A program made the position numbers and the translations under genes. 9,656 nt of DNA from Acidimicrobiaceae bacterium (GTDB lineage Bacteria > Actinomycetota > Acidimicrobiia > Acidimicrobiales > Palsa-688). Where the stretch lies: contig DAHWQF010000095.1 of assembly GCA_027334785.1 (NCBI GenBank), positions 1 to 9,656 of the forward strand, written 5' to 3'. Shown piece after piece: positions 1 to 6,557 of this stretch. Within the stretch, counting starts at the first letter, position 1. Each line of letters opens with the position of its first letter. A model generated the notes under the pieces. It saw only the letters and a list, made by a program, of their open reading frames with translations. It made no database searches and was not told the DNA's origin.

Positions 1-77
1 GGCACCAACTTGAGCGCCAACGGGTCGATCTCGTCCGTCGTGCCTATTTCGGCCAGCAGGCCGCCGATATTGGCCAA
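1..77 (-). CDS. Start of an unidentified operon gene, cut by the window edge
   Basis: Only the first 25 codons are in the window, beginning MANIGGLLAEIGTTDEIDP. I chose the TTG at 77-75 because a perfect AAGGAGG (85-91) sits 7 nt upstream, and an in-frame TGA at 83-81 rules out a longer form in this frame. The ribosome binding site lies inside the last codons of the duplicated PilC tail, so translation is probably coupled to whatever is read through 81-260. Its place directly after pilC suggests another pilus gene, such as a retraction ATPase, prepilin peptidase or further pilin, but the visible residues match none of these clearly. I do not assign a function. Confidence 0.6.
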   Translation of the reverse strand, partial: MANIGGLLAEIGTTDEIDPLALKLV

Positions 78-80
78 GTG

Positions 81-125
81 TCAGCCTCCTTGGGGCGTCT
101 GGTTGCCGAGGACGGTGATGATGTG
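81..125 (-). repeat. Duplicate of the last 14 codons plus stop of pilC
   Basis: These 45 nt match 260-304, the true 3' end of pilC, at 39 of 45 positions with no gaps. Both copies encode HIITVLGNQTPQGG followed by TGA. The six differences (CAT/CAC, ACG/ACC, GTG/GTC, CAA/CAG, CCG/CCC, CAG/CAA) all fall at third codon positions and none changes a residue. The copy also supplies the AAGGAGG for the next gene. The match stops exactly where the 32-nt repeat begins at 126. Confidence 0.9.
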
Positions 126-260
126 GTCGCAGCTACGAGGCCGCTGCGCAGGCATTGTCATGTGACGCCGTGCTGCCGTCGCCCCCCAGGATGAGGACAA
201 GTGGCGATCAAGGGCCATCGGCTTACCTATGCCGGCTAGCGGTGGGCCGTCTATAGACAT
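81..260 (-). CDS. Small mosaic open frame of 59 codons ending in a duplicated PilC tail
   Basis: An uninterrupted frame runs from an ATG at 260-258, whose A is also the last base of the pilC stop (TGATG), to a TGA at 83-81. A GGGAGG lies 3 nt before the ATG. Three pieces can be recognised. The first part (residues about 1-35, starting MSIDGPPLAGIGKP) contains SSSWGATA, which resembles the C-terminal ends of both prepilins here (RSWGATGA and SSWATAG). Residues 36-45 are MPAQRPRSCD, encoded by the 32-nt dispersed repeat. Residues 46-59 are HIITVLGNQTPQGG, identical to the PilC C-terminus. The stop/start overlap is the same style as other junctions in this operon, which favours translation. It could equally be a recombination scar that has stayed open by chance. 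No known family is recognised, and it would be missed by a 60-residue cutoff. Confidence 0.45.
   Translation of the reverse strand: MSIDGPPLAGIGKPMALDRHLSSSWGATAARRHMTMPAQRPRSCDHIITVLGNQTPQGG
85..91 (-). promoter_or_regulatory. Ribosome binding site of the left-edge gene
   Basis: The minus strand reads AAGGAGG, 7 nt before the TTG at 77-75. It decides that start codon. The same bases encode the final QGG of the duplicated PilC tail. In the original pilC end the corresponding bases read AGGGAGG, so both tail copies keep a ribosome-binding-like GGAGG. Confidence 0.7.
126..157 (-). repeat. 32-nt dispersed repeat, copy 1
   Basis: On the minus strand it begins CAATGCCTGCGCAGC and ends GTAGCTGCGAC. 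It is identical over 32 nt to the copy at 6027-6058 and differs by one base from the copy at 7864-7895. The core can form a 6-bp hairpin (CGCAGC with GCTGCG, loop of 9). Here it reads MPAQRPRSCD in frame with the small open frame at 81-260 and abuts the duplicated PilC tail. A single unit without spacers or neighbouring copies is not a CRISPR array. Confidence 0.9.
198..233 (-). repeat. Imperfect copy of the sequence between the two prepilin genes
   Basis: On the minus strand, GGCATAGGTA (233-224) and the following 26 nt down to TTG at 200-198 resemble 7258-7222. The first 10 bases match exactly and 18 of the next 25 match after a short indel. The match is moderate and could be partly chance in GC-rich DNA, but it lies between other pieces shared with the pilin region, including a 14-mer (GTCGCCCCCCAGGA on the plus strand) near 179-192 and 7278-7291. 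Confidence 0.35.
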
Positions 261-1504
261 CAGCCTCCCTGCGGCGTTTGGTTGCCGAGCACCGTGATGA
301 TATGGAAGATCGGCAGGTACAGGGCGATGATCATGGCCCCGACGACCGTGCCGACCACCACGATGAGCAGCGGTTCTAGCGAGCTCTCCAGCGTCGACAG
401 GCCCGTCTCCACCTCTTCGGTCAGGCTCTTGGACAGCCGCCCGAGCACCTGCGGGGTGGCGCCGGAACGCTCGCCCACCTCGACCATCTGGGCCAGGACG
501 TCGAAATTGGCGTCTGTGCCAGGGGTCTCGGCCGACGCCTGGGTGACCGAGTCGGAGAAGCTACGCCCGCTCCGCAGCAGGTCCGGCACCCTGCCGAGCA
601 TCGTGGCCCAGACCTTGTTCGAGGTGGCCTGGGCGGCGTAGGAGAGCACGGTGAGAGCGTCGGTGCCGGTCCCCATCATGGTCGAGATGGTCGACGACAC
701 CCTGGCCAGGGCCGACTTGGAGAGTAGCGGGCCGACTATCGGGGCCTTGAGCGACGCGGCGGAGACGGCGTAGACGATCTTCTCCTGGCGGGAGCCCCAC
801 CAACCGAGGCCGGCGATGGCGGCGAGGAGAACCGGGACCGCGTACCAGTGGCCGACGAAGAAGTGCGAGGCATGCAGTAGGAGCAGGGTCGGGGCGGGGA
901 GCGAGGCGCCGAACTGGGCGAACATCTTCCCGAAGATGGGCACGATGACGAACAGGATGACCAGCGCCAGGACGCCCGTCACGACCACCACTGCGGCTGG
1001 GTAGGTGAGAGCGGCGCGGGTCTTCTTGCGCAACGAGGCCCTGGTCTCCAGCAGGCCTGCCAGCTGGGCCAGGGTGACGGGCAGGACACCGGACTGCTCG
1101 CCGGCCGCCACCATGGACGCGAACAGAGGGCCGAGCTCGTCCTGGTGAGCGGCGGTGACGGCAGAGGGGGACCGCCCCGCCAAGAGCTCGGAGCGCATCT
1201 GGTCGGCCAGGTTGCCGACGGCCTTGCCCTTGCGCTGGCGGGAGAGGAGCCCGAGGGCGGCGGGGAGGCCCAGGCCGGCTTCGGCCAGCACCGCCAGCTG
1301 CCTGGCGAGCCACGCCTGGTCGGCCAGGCGCATGCGCTTGCGCAGCCGGAAGTCGCGCTGCAAGAAGTGGGCCTCGGGCTTGACAGAGGTGACGAAGAGG
1401 CCCTTGGCGACGAGCGCTGCCTTCGCGGCCTCGGCGCTCGTGGCTTCGACGCGGCCTCTGACGGGCTTGTCCCCGGCTACTGCTACGTAACTGAAGCTGC
1501 TCAT
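260..1504 (-). CDS. pilC: PilC/GspF-type platform protein of the type IV pilus
   Basis: This 414-residue polytopic protein is the inner-membrane platform that couples the assembly ATPase to pilin insertion. Two repeated T2SSF domains are visible, each with the family signature: AAGEQSGVLP at about 133-142 and VEVGERSGATPQVL at about 341-354. Hydrophobic segments lie at about 168-191, 219-236 and 378-399, the usual three-helix layout, and the length is normal for the family. The ATG at 1504 follows the ATPase stop by 5 nt with AAGGA just before it; a longer frame reading upstream has Arg/Gly-rich antisense-like sequence and overlaps pilB, so I reject it. The C-terminal tail HIITVLGNQTPQGG is duplicated downstream at 81-125. 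The stop overlaps the ATG of the next small frame (TGATG). Confidence 0.95.
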   Translation of the reverse strand: MSSFSYVAVAGDKPVRGRVEATSAEAAKAALVAKGLFVTSVKPEAHFLQRDFRLRKRMRLADQAWLARQLAVLAEAGLGLPAALGLLSRQRKGKAVGNLADQMRSELLAGRSPSAVTAAHQDELGPLFASMVAAGEQSGVLPVTLAQLAGLLETRASLRKKTRAALTYPAAVVVVTGVLALVILFVIVPIFGKMFAQFGASLPAPTLLLLHASHFFVGHWYAVPVLLAAIAGLGWWGSRQEKIVYAVSAASLKAPIVGPLLSKSALARVSSTISTMMGTGTDALTVLSYAAQATSNKVWATMLGRVPDLLRSGRSFSDSVTQASAETPGTDANFDVLAQMVEVGERSGATPQVLGRLSKSLTEEVETGLSTLESSLEPLLIVVVGTVVGAMIIALYLPIFHIITVLGNQTPQGG

Positions 1505-1509
1505 TGTCC

Positions 1510-3246
1510 TTACTCCGTCTCCTCTGAAGTGACCCTGGCCAGTTCGGCCATGGACGTCTCGCCGGCGGCCACCTTGGCCAGGCCGTCGGCCCACATCGAG
1601 CCGGTCCCCTGGGACTCCATGAACGAGCGGATCTCGGGCGGGGAGGCGCCAGCCACGATGACCCTTCGCACCGCCTCGTCCACGACTAGGACCTCGGCGA
1701 TCGCCGCCCGCCCGCGGTAGCCGCCCTTGCCGCCCGATGCGCAGTGCTTGCAACCCTTCTCGTTCGCCGTCCAGATCTTTTCCGGGGGCCCTGTCCCTTC
1801 AGCCCCAGCAACCCCTGCCGGCCATTCGACGCCCTCGTAACGCCCCTCGTCGGGCAGCCGGCAGTGCCGGCAGAGCTTGCGCACGAGCCGCTGAGCGACG
1901 ACCACATGGAGGCCGGACGCGACCAGCGCCGGGGAGATGCCCATGTCCACCAGCCGCAGCGGGGCCAGGGCAGCCGAAGATGCGTGGAAGCTCGAGATGA
2001 CGAAGTGGCCCGTATAGGCGGCGGCGACTGCCATCTCGGCGGTCTCGGCGTCGCGCACCTCGCCGACCATGATGACGTCGGGGTCGGCCCGGAGGAAGCT
2101 CCGAAGCGCCGTGGCGAAGCCGAACTCCGCCGCTGGGTCGACCTGGTGCTGGGAGACGCCCTCGACGCGCTGCTCGACCGGGTCCTCGACCGTGAGCACC
2201 TTGCGCTCGGTCGTGGCAAGGGCGCTGAGGACCGAGTAGAGGGTGGTGGTCTTGCCCGACCCAGTGGGGCCGGTCACGAAGAGCGCTCCCGAGGGCGAAG
2301 CCAGGGCGGACCTGATGGCCGCCACGACCGGCGGGGAGAACCCGAGGTCGTCGAGGCGCACCACCCCGGCCCCGGTCCCGAGGAGCCTCACCGTGGCCGA
2401 CTCGCCCCATACCGACGGCAGGGTCACGAGCCGGCAGTCCACCAAACCACTGCGCCCATCACTGCGCCCGTCGGCACGGATGCTGAAACGCCCGTCGGCG
2501 GGGCGGCGGCTCTGGGCGATGTCGACACGGGCCATGACCTTCAGGCGGGCGACCACCGACGGCGCCAGCCGGGCCGGGTACGTCTCGCCCCTGAGCACCC
2601 CGTCCACGCGGTAGCGCACCACGAGGGCGCTCGAGCGAGGCTCGATGTGCACGTCCGAGGCGCGCTGCTCGACGGCGCGCCGCAGCACCTCGTCCACGAG
2701 CTGGGCGACCTCAGAGGAGGAGGTGGAGTCGTCCAGGGCCGTCACCACCGGGGCGGTGTCGGGCGCCGTGGCCTGCACGGCGGCGTCGGCCAGCTCCTTC
2801 GAGGCCAGGTGCACCTCGGCCCAGGCGAGCAGCTCGTCGAGCACGCCCAGGTCGGCGGGGGCGACCATGGCGACCCCGTCGCCGAGCACGGAGCGGGCCA
2901 GGCGCACCAGTTCAGGGTCGCCGGGGTCCTCCGCCAGGAGGCGCCGCCCGGACAGAGGCACGGCGCGCCTGGTCTTGGCGTTGCCCGTGCCCCAGACGGC
3001 CAGGGCGTCGAGGTCCACCTCTTCGGGGGTCACCACCTGGACCTCCACGCCCAGGTGCGACCAGACAGCCGCCTCGACCACTTCAGCAAGGCCCAGCTCG
3101 AACATGGCCTGCACGGGTGTGTAGCCACGCCCCAGGCCGGCGTCCACCACGCTCGCGTAGTAGCCGGCCTGCCCGGGAGCGACATCGGCCAACGCCCTGA
3201 GCAGGGCCTCGCGCTGGCCTTCCATGACTTCGGTTGCCGTTGCCAT
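1510..3246 (-). CDS. pilB: PilB/GspE-family pilus assembly ATPase
   Basis: This 578-residue protein is the cytoplasmic hexameric ATPase that drives pilus extension. Residues 1-150 form a divergent MshEN/GspE N-terminal region. The catalytic core holds the Walker A GPTGSGKTT (326-334, Lys332), the Asp box TVEDPVE (352-358), the Walker B stretch DPDVIMVGE with Glu396, and His421. A zinc-binding tetracysteine site of extension ATPases is present as CRHC (459-462) and CKHC (499-502). It therefore looks like PilB rather than the retraction ATPase PilT, which lacks this zinc site. The His box reads SSFHASSA where relatives usually have something like STLHTNDA, a mild oddity. The ATG overlaps the stop of the upstream gene by one base (TAATG) and follows GAGGAAG. 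It could also be called gspE; the neighbouring prepilins favour a pilus. Confidence 0.95.
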   Translation of the reverse strand: MATATEVMEGQREALLRALADVAPGQAGYYASVVDAGLGRGYTPVQAMFELGLAEVVEAAVWSHLGVEVQVVTPEEVDLDALAVWGTGNAKTRRAVPLSGRRLLAEDPGDPELVRLARSVLGDGVAMVAPADLGVLDELLAWAEVHLASKELADAAVQATAPDTAPVVTALDDSTSSSEVAQLVDEVLRRAVEQRASDVHIEPRSSALVVRYRVDGVLRGETYPARLAPSVVARLKVMARVDIAQSRRPADGRFSIRADGRSDGRSGLVDCRLVTLPSVWGESATVRLLGTGAGVVRLDDLGFSPPVVAAIRSALASPSGALFVTGPTGSGKTTTLYSVLSALATTERKVLTVEDPVEQRVEGVSQHQVDPAAEFGFATALRSFLRADPDVIMVGEVRDAETAEMAVAAAYTGHFVISSFHASSAALAPLRLVDMGISPALVASGLHVVVAQRLVRKLCRHCRLPDEGRYEGVEWPAGVAGAEGTGPPEKIWTANEKGCKHCASGGKGGYRGRAAIAEVLVVDEAVRRVIVAGASPPEIRSFMESQGTGSMWADGLAKVAAGETSMAELARVTSEETE

Positions 3247-3851
3247 TACTTCCTCGCCCCGACTGTCCCGTAGACGTCCAGTGATGCGTTGGCCTGGATC
3301 TGGTTGCCGGGCTCATACGTGAGGTCGATGTCAGTGACACCGACGGCCCTCGCCATGGTGGGCAGGCCCCGTACCGTGCAGAGGACGGCGCCGTCCGTCC
3401 CTGAAAAGCTGACCTGGACCGTCCATGCCGTGGCGCCAGCAAGAGCGGTGCCCGGGGCCGCCGACCACGATGAGCTCGACCACGACGCCCCGCAACCGGA
3501 CGCCAGCCCGGAGAGCGAGGCGACGAGAGACTGCTGGTCCTCGCCGGCCGGGATGGCGGCGGCGGCGGCTGCGATGGAGCGGCGCAGGCTGGCGGCGTGC
3601 AGCCGTGCCGACTCCCCGACTTGGTAGGCGAGCTGGTCCTGAGCGGCCTGGGACTGGTCGGACGCAGCGGCCCGGCGCCAGGCGCCGGCTTTGCCGGACG
3701 CTACGTGAGCCACCACGATGGCTACTATGAGGACGACCACCACCAGGGCGACCGCCTTGCGGCTGGCTGACAGGAAGCCGGTGAGCGTCCCCTTGGACGA
3801 CTGCCCTATCTTGGGTTGGCCTGTCTTGGACGTTTGGGTCTTTGTGGGCAT
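3246..3851 (-). CDS. PilO/GspM-like single-pass membrane protein
   Basis: The protein has 201 residues: a short polar N-terminus rich in Lys, Thr and Gln (1-31), one strongly hydrophobic helix (about 33-51), an Ala/Gln-rich helical stretch likely to form a coiled coil (55-100, with a run of six alanines), and a C-terminal alpha/beta region (about 125-201) that could be a ferredoxin-like fold. This layout, and its place right after a PilN-like gene and before pilB, is that of PilO or GspM, which pairs with PilN on the outer face of the membrane to align the machine. Sequence motifs alone do not prove it. The ATG at 3851 overlaps the upstream TGA by one base (TGATG). Two cysteines (Cys120, Cys147) lie on the extracytoplasmic side. 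Confidence 0.7.
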   Translation of the reverse strand: MPTKTQTSKTGQPKIGQSSKGTLTGFLSASRKAVALVVVVLIVAIVVAHVASGKAGAWRRAAASDQSQAAQDQLAYQVGESARLHAASLRRSIAAAAAAIPAGEDQQSLVASLSGLASGCGASWSSSSWSAAPGTALAGATAWTVQVSFSGTDGAVLCTVRGLPTMARAVGVTDIDLTYEPGNQIQANASLDVYGTVGARK

Positions 3852-5575
3852 CAGCTGGCTCCTCGTCCCTGGGCGCCCGTCTTCGGGGCTATGGCGACTG
3901 TCATGGTCAAGCTGACCGTGCCCTTCAGCACGGACTCCGATGAGACCTGCACGGACGCCCCGACGGCCTCCAGCCGGCTCTGCCAGGCGGCGACAGGCCC
4001 GAACGTGGCGCTCTTGACCGTCGCCTGGACGTTCATGTCGACTGCTCCGGCTCCCTGCGGCCCCCCGGCGCCGGGCACAGATGAGGAGGCCACGGGCGGG
4101 GTGGCCACGACGGAGGTGAGCTTGGCCCCCGCTGGCGCAGTGCCAGTCAGCAGGGCCAGGGCAGCGCTGTAGGACGGGTTGGAGCCCCTGACCTGGCTGA
4201 CCATATGGTCGTCGGCGATGGCCTTGGCACGCAGCCCGGCCCACTTGGACACGGACGCCTTGTCCTCCGCCGCCGCCCGGAGAGCCGAGCTGGCAGTCGT
4301 GAGCTGCTGACGGGCCTTCAGCATCGGGAGCACGCCGGACGCCGCTATCGCCAGGGCCACGGCGGTCACCAAGCCCGTGACTGCGGCGCGCCGGCGCTTG
4401 GCTGGCGCCTCGGCGGCCTTGGCAAGGACTTCGGGGGGGGTGTACCAGCTCCGTGGGGGCGCCGGGGCTGTCGCAGCGCACACGGCGAGCAGCGCAGCGC
4501 CCTGCTCGACCACGGGGATATCCCAGCGCTCGACGCCTTCCAGGGGCGGGGGCTCGGTGCGCAGGCCGGCGCGTGACAGGGCTTCGGCCGTCTGTGGCCC
4601 GGCGGGCACGCCAGCTACGTGCACCGGCGGTTGGGCCGCCTGGGCCCGGTTGCCGGCCTTACCGAGACGGGAGAGCTCGACCGCGGCCATGGAGGCGGCC
4701 TGGGGGAGTGCCTTGGCCCCCGCCCGGAGCTCGCGATAGGCGCCCGGGCACCCTTCGGCCACCGTGACGAGCCACGACGCCTCCCGCCCGACGACAAACC
4801 ATGCCCCGTCGCCGAGCACGAACGGCAGCGGCCGGGCCGTGGCGCCGGCACGCTCGAGCGCTCCCCAGAAACCTTCCGGGACGGGGCCTTCGAGACCGGC
4901 CAAGGCTGAGCGGCCTGTCTCGGCCGTGCCAGCCCCTACTGTGAGAGCGGCCACGGCGGCGATGTTGGCGGCCGGCCAGGCGGACGTCCCTGCGGCGACC
5001 AGCGCCAGCGCTGCCCGCCAGCGGTTGGGCTGCCCGAGCTCTACGTCGGCCTTGAAGAGGAGGCCGCCGAGCACCACGACCTTGGCGCCCTTGGTGCCCT
5101 CGAGCGCTGCCCGGAGCGCTTCTGTCGGGCCGGGGGCCTCGAACGAGCGGTAGGAGACGACCCGACCGGCCTCGACCACTGCACGATAGGCAACCGTGCC
5201 GTCGACAACAACGCCCGTGCCAGAGACAAGCCCTTTCTTGGCCTCCCCGGCCCCTGGCTTACCAGCCCTGGGCTTACCTATCCTCGGCTTGCCAACCTCG
5301 AGGCCCAAGCGGCCTCGTTGGCGCCGGGCGTGGGCAGGGCCGGCTTTCTGCTCGGCGGGGGCCCACAGCGACTCTATGGTGCTCGCAGCAGGCGGGGCGC
5401 CCGTAGTTGGCGCCGCGGTGGGTGGAGTGTTCGCTGGGGCCGGCTGGCGCTGCCCGCCGGTTGACCAGAGCTGGCGCTCCATGTCGGCCTGCTGCTCCCG
5501 GCTGACGGGCCCGCCGAAGAAGCCGGCGGCCCCACTCCTAGGGGCACCAGTCCCAGGGGTCTCGATCTCGGTCAC
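3851..5575 (-). CDS. GspL-like fusion: PilM-type actin fold, membrane helix, PilN-type domain
   Basis: The 574-residue protein starts at GTG 5575, overlapping the upstream stop as GTGA, with AGAAGG 6 nt before it. Residues 1-115 are low-complexity (Pro, Ala, Gly) and contain a GKPRx tandem repeat (93-110). Residues about 116-370 alternate strands and helices like a degenerate PilM/GspL actin fold; the stretch PVHVAGVPAGPQTAEAL to ALLAVCAA resembles the last subdomain of that fold. A basic cluster (AKRRR) precedes one membrane helix (396-418), then a helical stretch (420-455) and an alpha/beta tail (465-565) like PilN. Pilus systems usually split this into PilM and PilN, while type II secretion fuses it as GspL. 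It probably links the cytoplasmic ATPase to the envelope side together with the next gene. Fold assignment is inferred from pattern and position. Confidence 0.65.
   Translation of the reverse strand: MTEIETPGTGAPRSGAAGFFGGPVSREQQADMERQLWSTGGQRQPAPANTPPTAAPTTGAPPAASTIESLWAPAEQKAGPAHARRQRGRLGLEVGKPRIGKPRAGKPGAGEAKKGLVSGTGVVVDGTVAYRAVVEAGRVVSYRSFEAPGPTEALRAALEGTKGAKVVVLGGLLFKADVELGQPNRWRAALALVAAGTSAWPAANIAAVAALTVGAGTAETGRSALAGLEGPVPEGFWGALERAGATARPLPFVLGDGAWFVVGREASWLVTVAEGCPGAYRELRAGAKALPQAASMAAVELSRLGKAGNRAQAAQPPVHVAGVPAGPQTAEALSRAGLRTEPPPLEGVERWDIPVVEQGAALLAVCAATAPAPPRSWYTPPEVLAKAAEAPAKRRRAAVTGLVTAVALAIAASGVLPMLKARQQLTTASSALRAAAEDKASVSKWAGLRAKAIADDHMVSQVRGSNPSYSAALALLTGTAPAGAKLTSVVATPPVASSSVPGAGGPQGAGAVDMNVQATVKSATFGPVAAWQSRLEAVGASVQVSSESVLKGTVSLTMTVAIAPKTGAQGRGAS
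5256..5300 (-). repeat. Three tandem 15-nt units encoding a GKPRx repeat
   Basis: The plus strand units start at 5256, 5271 and 5286 (GGCTTACCAGCCCTG, GGCTTACCTATCCTC, GGCTTGCCAACCTCG). They encode about residues 93-107 of the GspL-like protein, a basic, proline-rich linker between the disordered N-terminus and the actin-like domain. The 15-nt period keeps the frame, so unit number could change without breaking the gene. Confidence 0.75.
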
Positions 5576-5988
5576 GGTTGCCTTCTTTCAGGGACGGCCA
5601 GGTCGCGAACTTGTAGGGCGTCGCGCTGCCATTGCGGTGCTACTGCCAGATAGCCCTCCAGGCGCGCCTGGCGCTCGAGGGAGGCGATCATGTCCGGGGT
5701 GTTGCCCTGCTCCAGGGAAACCTGGAGCCGCCACGCGTCCGGCGCCCCGACCACCAGTGGCGGCGACTCGGCGGCGAGGCGCGCCAGGACGATCGAGGGC
5801 ACCTGCCATGCGACCAGGGCCAGGGGGGCGACGCCGGCCTCGACCAGGGACTGGTAGCCGGCCCAGGCGCCCGGTCCTTCCAGGACAGCGACGTACTGTG
5901 CCTCTCCCGGGGCTGGTAGCTCGTCCAGCTCCAGCCCCAAGGCCTCGGCTGTCTTCTGGGCCCCCGGCCCGCTCCCTAGAACGCGCAC
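5572..5988 (-). CDS. Unidentified 138-residue pilus-operon protein
   Basis: I do not recognise a family. The start at GTG 5988 is supported by GGAGGAG 2 nt upstream, and it overlaps the end of the DivIVA-like gene by 13 nt; its own stop overlaps the next start (GTGA). The protein is soluble, with no signal peptide or membrane helix. The alternation of hydrophobic strands (QYVAVLEG, PLALVAWQ, PLVVGAP, GYLAVAP) with helices suggests a small alpha/beta fold, possibly a degenerate receiver or nucleotide-binding-like domain, but no catalytic or phospho-acceptor motif stands out. Its placement directly before the PilM/N-like gene suggests a cytoplasmic accessory or regulator of the pilus machine. 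Confidence 0.75.
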   Translation of the reverse strand: MRVLGSGPGAQKTAEALGLELDELPAPGEAQYVAVLEGPGAWAGYQSLVEAGVAPLALVAWQVPSIVLARLAAESPPLVVGAPDAWRLQVSLEQGNTPDMIASLERQARLEGYLAVAPQWQRDALQVRDLAVPERRQP

Positions 5989-6548
5989 TTCTCCTCCGAC
6001 CCTTCTTCTTGGCCCTCGCGGGGCAGGTCGCAGCTACGAGGCCGCTGCGCAGGCATTGCCACCTCTGGGGGCACAGAGGAAGTTGCAGCCACGAACTGGC
6101 CGGCGACGAGCTTGCGCCCGGCCGGCGACGGGCCGACGAGCTCGGCCAGCCGTGACGGGAAGACACGGGCATGCTCGTCGGAGGCCTCTGGTGGCCCCGA
6201 GACGATGACGGCCAGTTCTTCTGCGGCCCAGGCACGCTCGAGGTCCTGGCCCTCACCGAAGCTGTCGCGCAGCGCCTTGGCGAGGAACACGAGCCCTCTG
6301 GCAAGCTCGACAGGCCCGAAGCCGGCCTCCAGGGCGGCCCGCATGCCCTGGAGCTGCACCTGGAGCGCCTCGACCTGGGCCTCCAGGTAGGCGATGGTGT
6401 TGAGCGCGCGCCTGCGCAGGTCCTCGACCTGGGCGGGGGAGTAGCCGCCCAGGGTAACCCGGGACAGGCGTACCGACGCCAGGGTGGCTGCACCTGAGTA
6501 GTCAGCCCCGGGGTCAGCCCCGCCCAGTGGCGCGCGCTCGATGTCCAC
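5976..6548 (-). CDS. DivIVA-like coiled-coil protein in the pilus operon
   Basis: The 190-residue protein starts at GTG 6548 with AAGGA 7 nt upstream, overlapping the stop of the preceding prepilin gene. Residues 27-45 read VRLSRVTLGGYSPAQVEDL, which resembles the DivIVA N-terminal signature (strand, then GY, then a helix with V and D or L). A heptad-like helix follows (about 40-75, with LEAQVEALQVQLQ). DivIVA-family proteins sit at curved membrane and cell poles in actinobacteria, so a role in placing the pilus machine is plausible. Residues 165-174 are MPAQRPRSCD, encoded by copy 2 of the 32-nt repeat, followed by an acidic tail ending in KCAF. The tail after about residue 160 may be a late addition or a replaced C-terminus. 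Family assignment is inference from one motif plus the coiled coil. Confidence 0.7.
   Translation of the reverse strand: MDIERAPLGGADPGADYSGAATLASVRLSRVTLGGYSPAQVEDLRRRALNTIAYLEAQVEALQVQLQGMRAALEAGFGPVELARGLVFLAKALRDSFGEGQDLERAWAAEELAVIVSGPPEASDEHARVFPSRLAELVGPSPAGRKLVAGQFVAATSSVPPEVAMPAQRPRSCDLPREGQEEGSEEKCAF
6027..6058 (-). repeat. 32-nt dispersed repeat, copy 2
   Basis: Identical over 32 nt to the copy at 126-157. It lies inside the 3' part of the DivIVA-like gene, in the frame that reads MPAQRPRSCD, 16 codons before the stop. In the transcript it would place a small hairpin between the pilin-proximal and machinery-proximal halves of the operon. Confidence 0.9.
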
Positions 6549-6557
6549 TGCTGGTCC

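Noticed and set aside
1505..1753. Upstream extension of pilC to 1753
   Set aside because: The added 83 residues are Arg/Gly-rich out-of-frame pilB sequence. The ATG at 1504 has a ribosome binding site and gives the normal PilC N-terminus.
1744..3273. Long plus-strand open frame of about 509 codons opposite pilB
   Set aside because: It is rich in His, Gly, Arg and Pro, has no recognisable domain, and lies wholly antisense to a well-supported ATPase. Such frames are common in GC-rich DNA.
4433..4440. Run of eight G (C on the coding strand) in the GspL-like gene as a phase-variation tract
   Set aside because: A run of this length is expected about once by chance in nearly 10 kb at this GC content, and it encodes ordinary proline codons. 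No second tract supports it.
6078..6090. GTTGCAGCCACGA as a fourth, partial copy of the 32-nt repeat
   Set aside because: It matches 11 of the first 13 bases only, and the rest diverges. It sits in ordinary coding sequence of the DivIVA-like gene, so chance is a sufficient explanation.
5196..6155. Plus-strand open frame opposite the GspL-like and DivIVA-like genes
   Set aside because: Low-complexity Pro/Arg/Ala composition and no ribosome binding site; the minus-strand genes have overlaps, sites and plausible folds.
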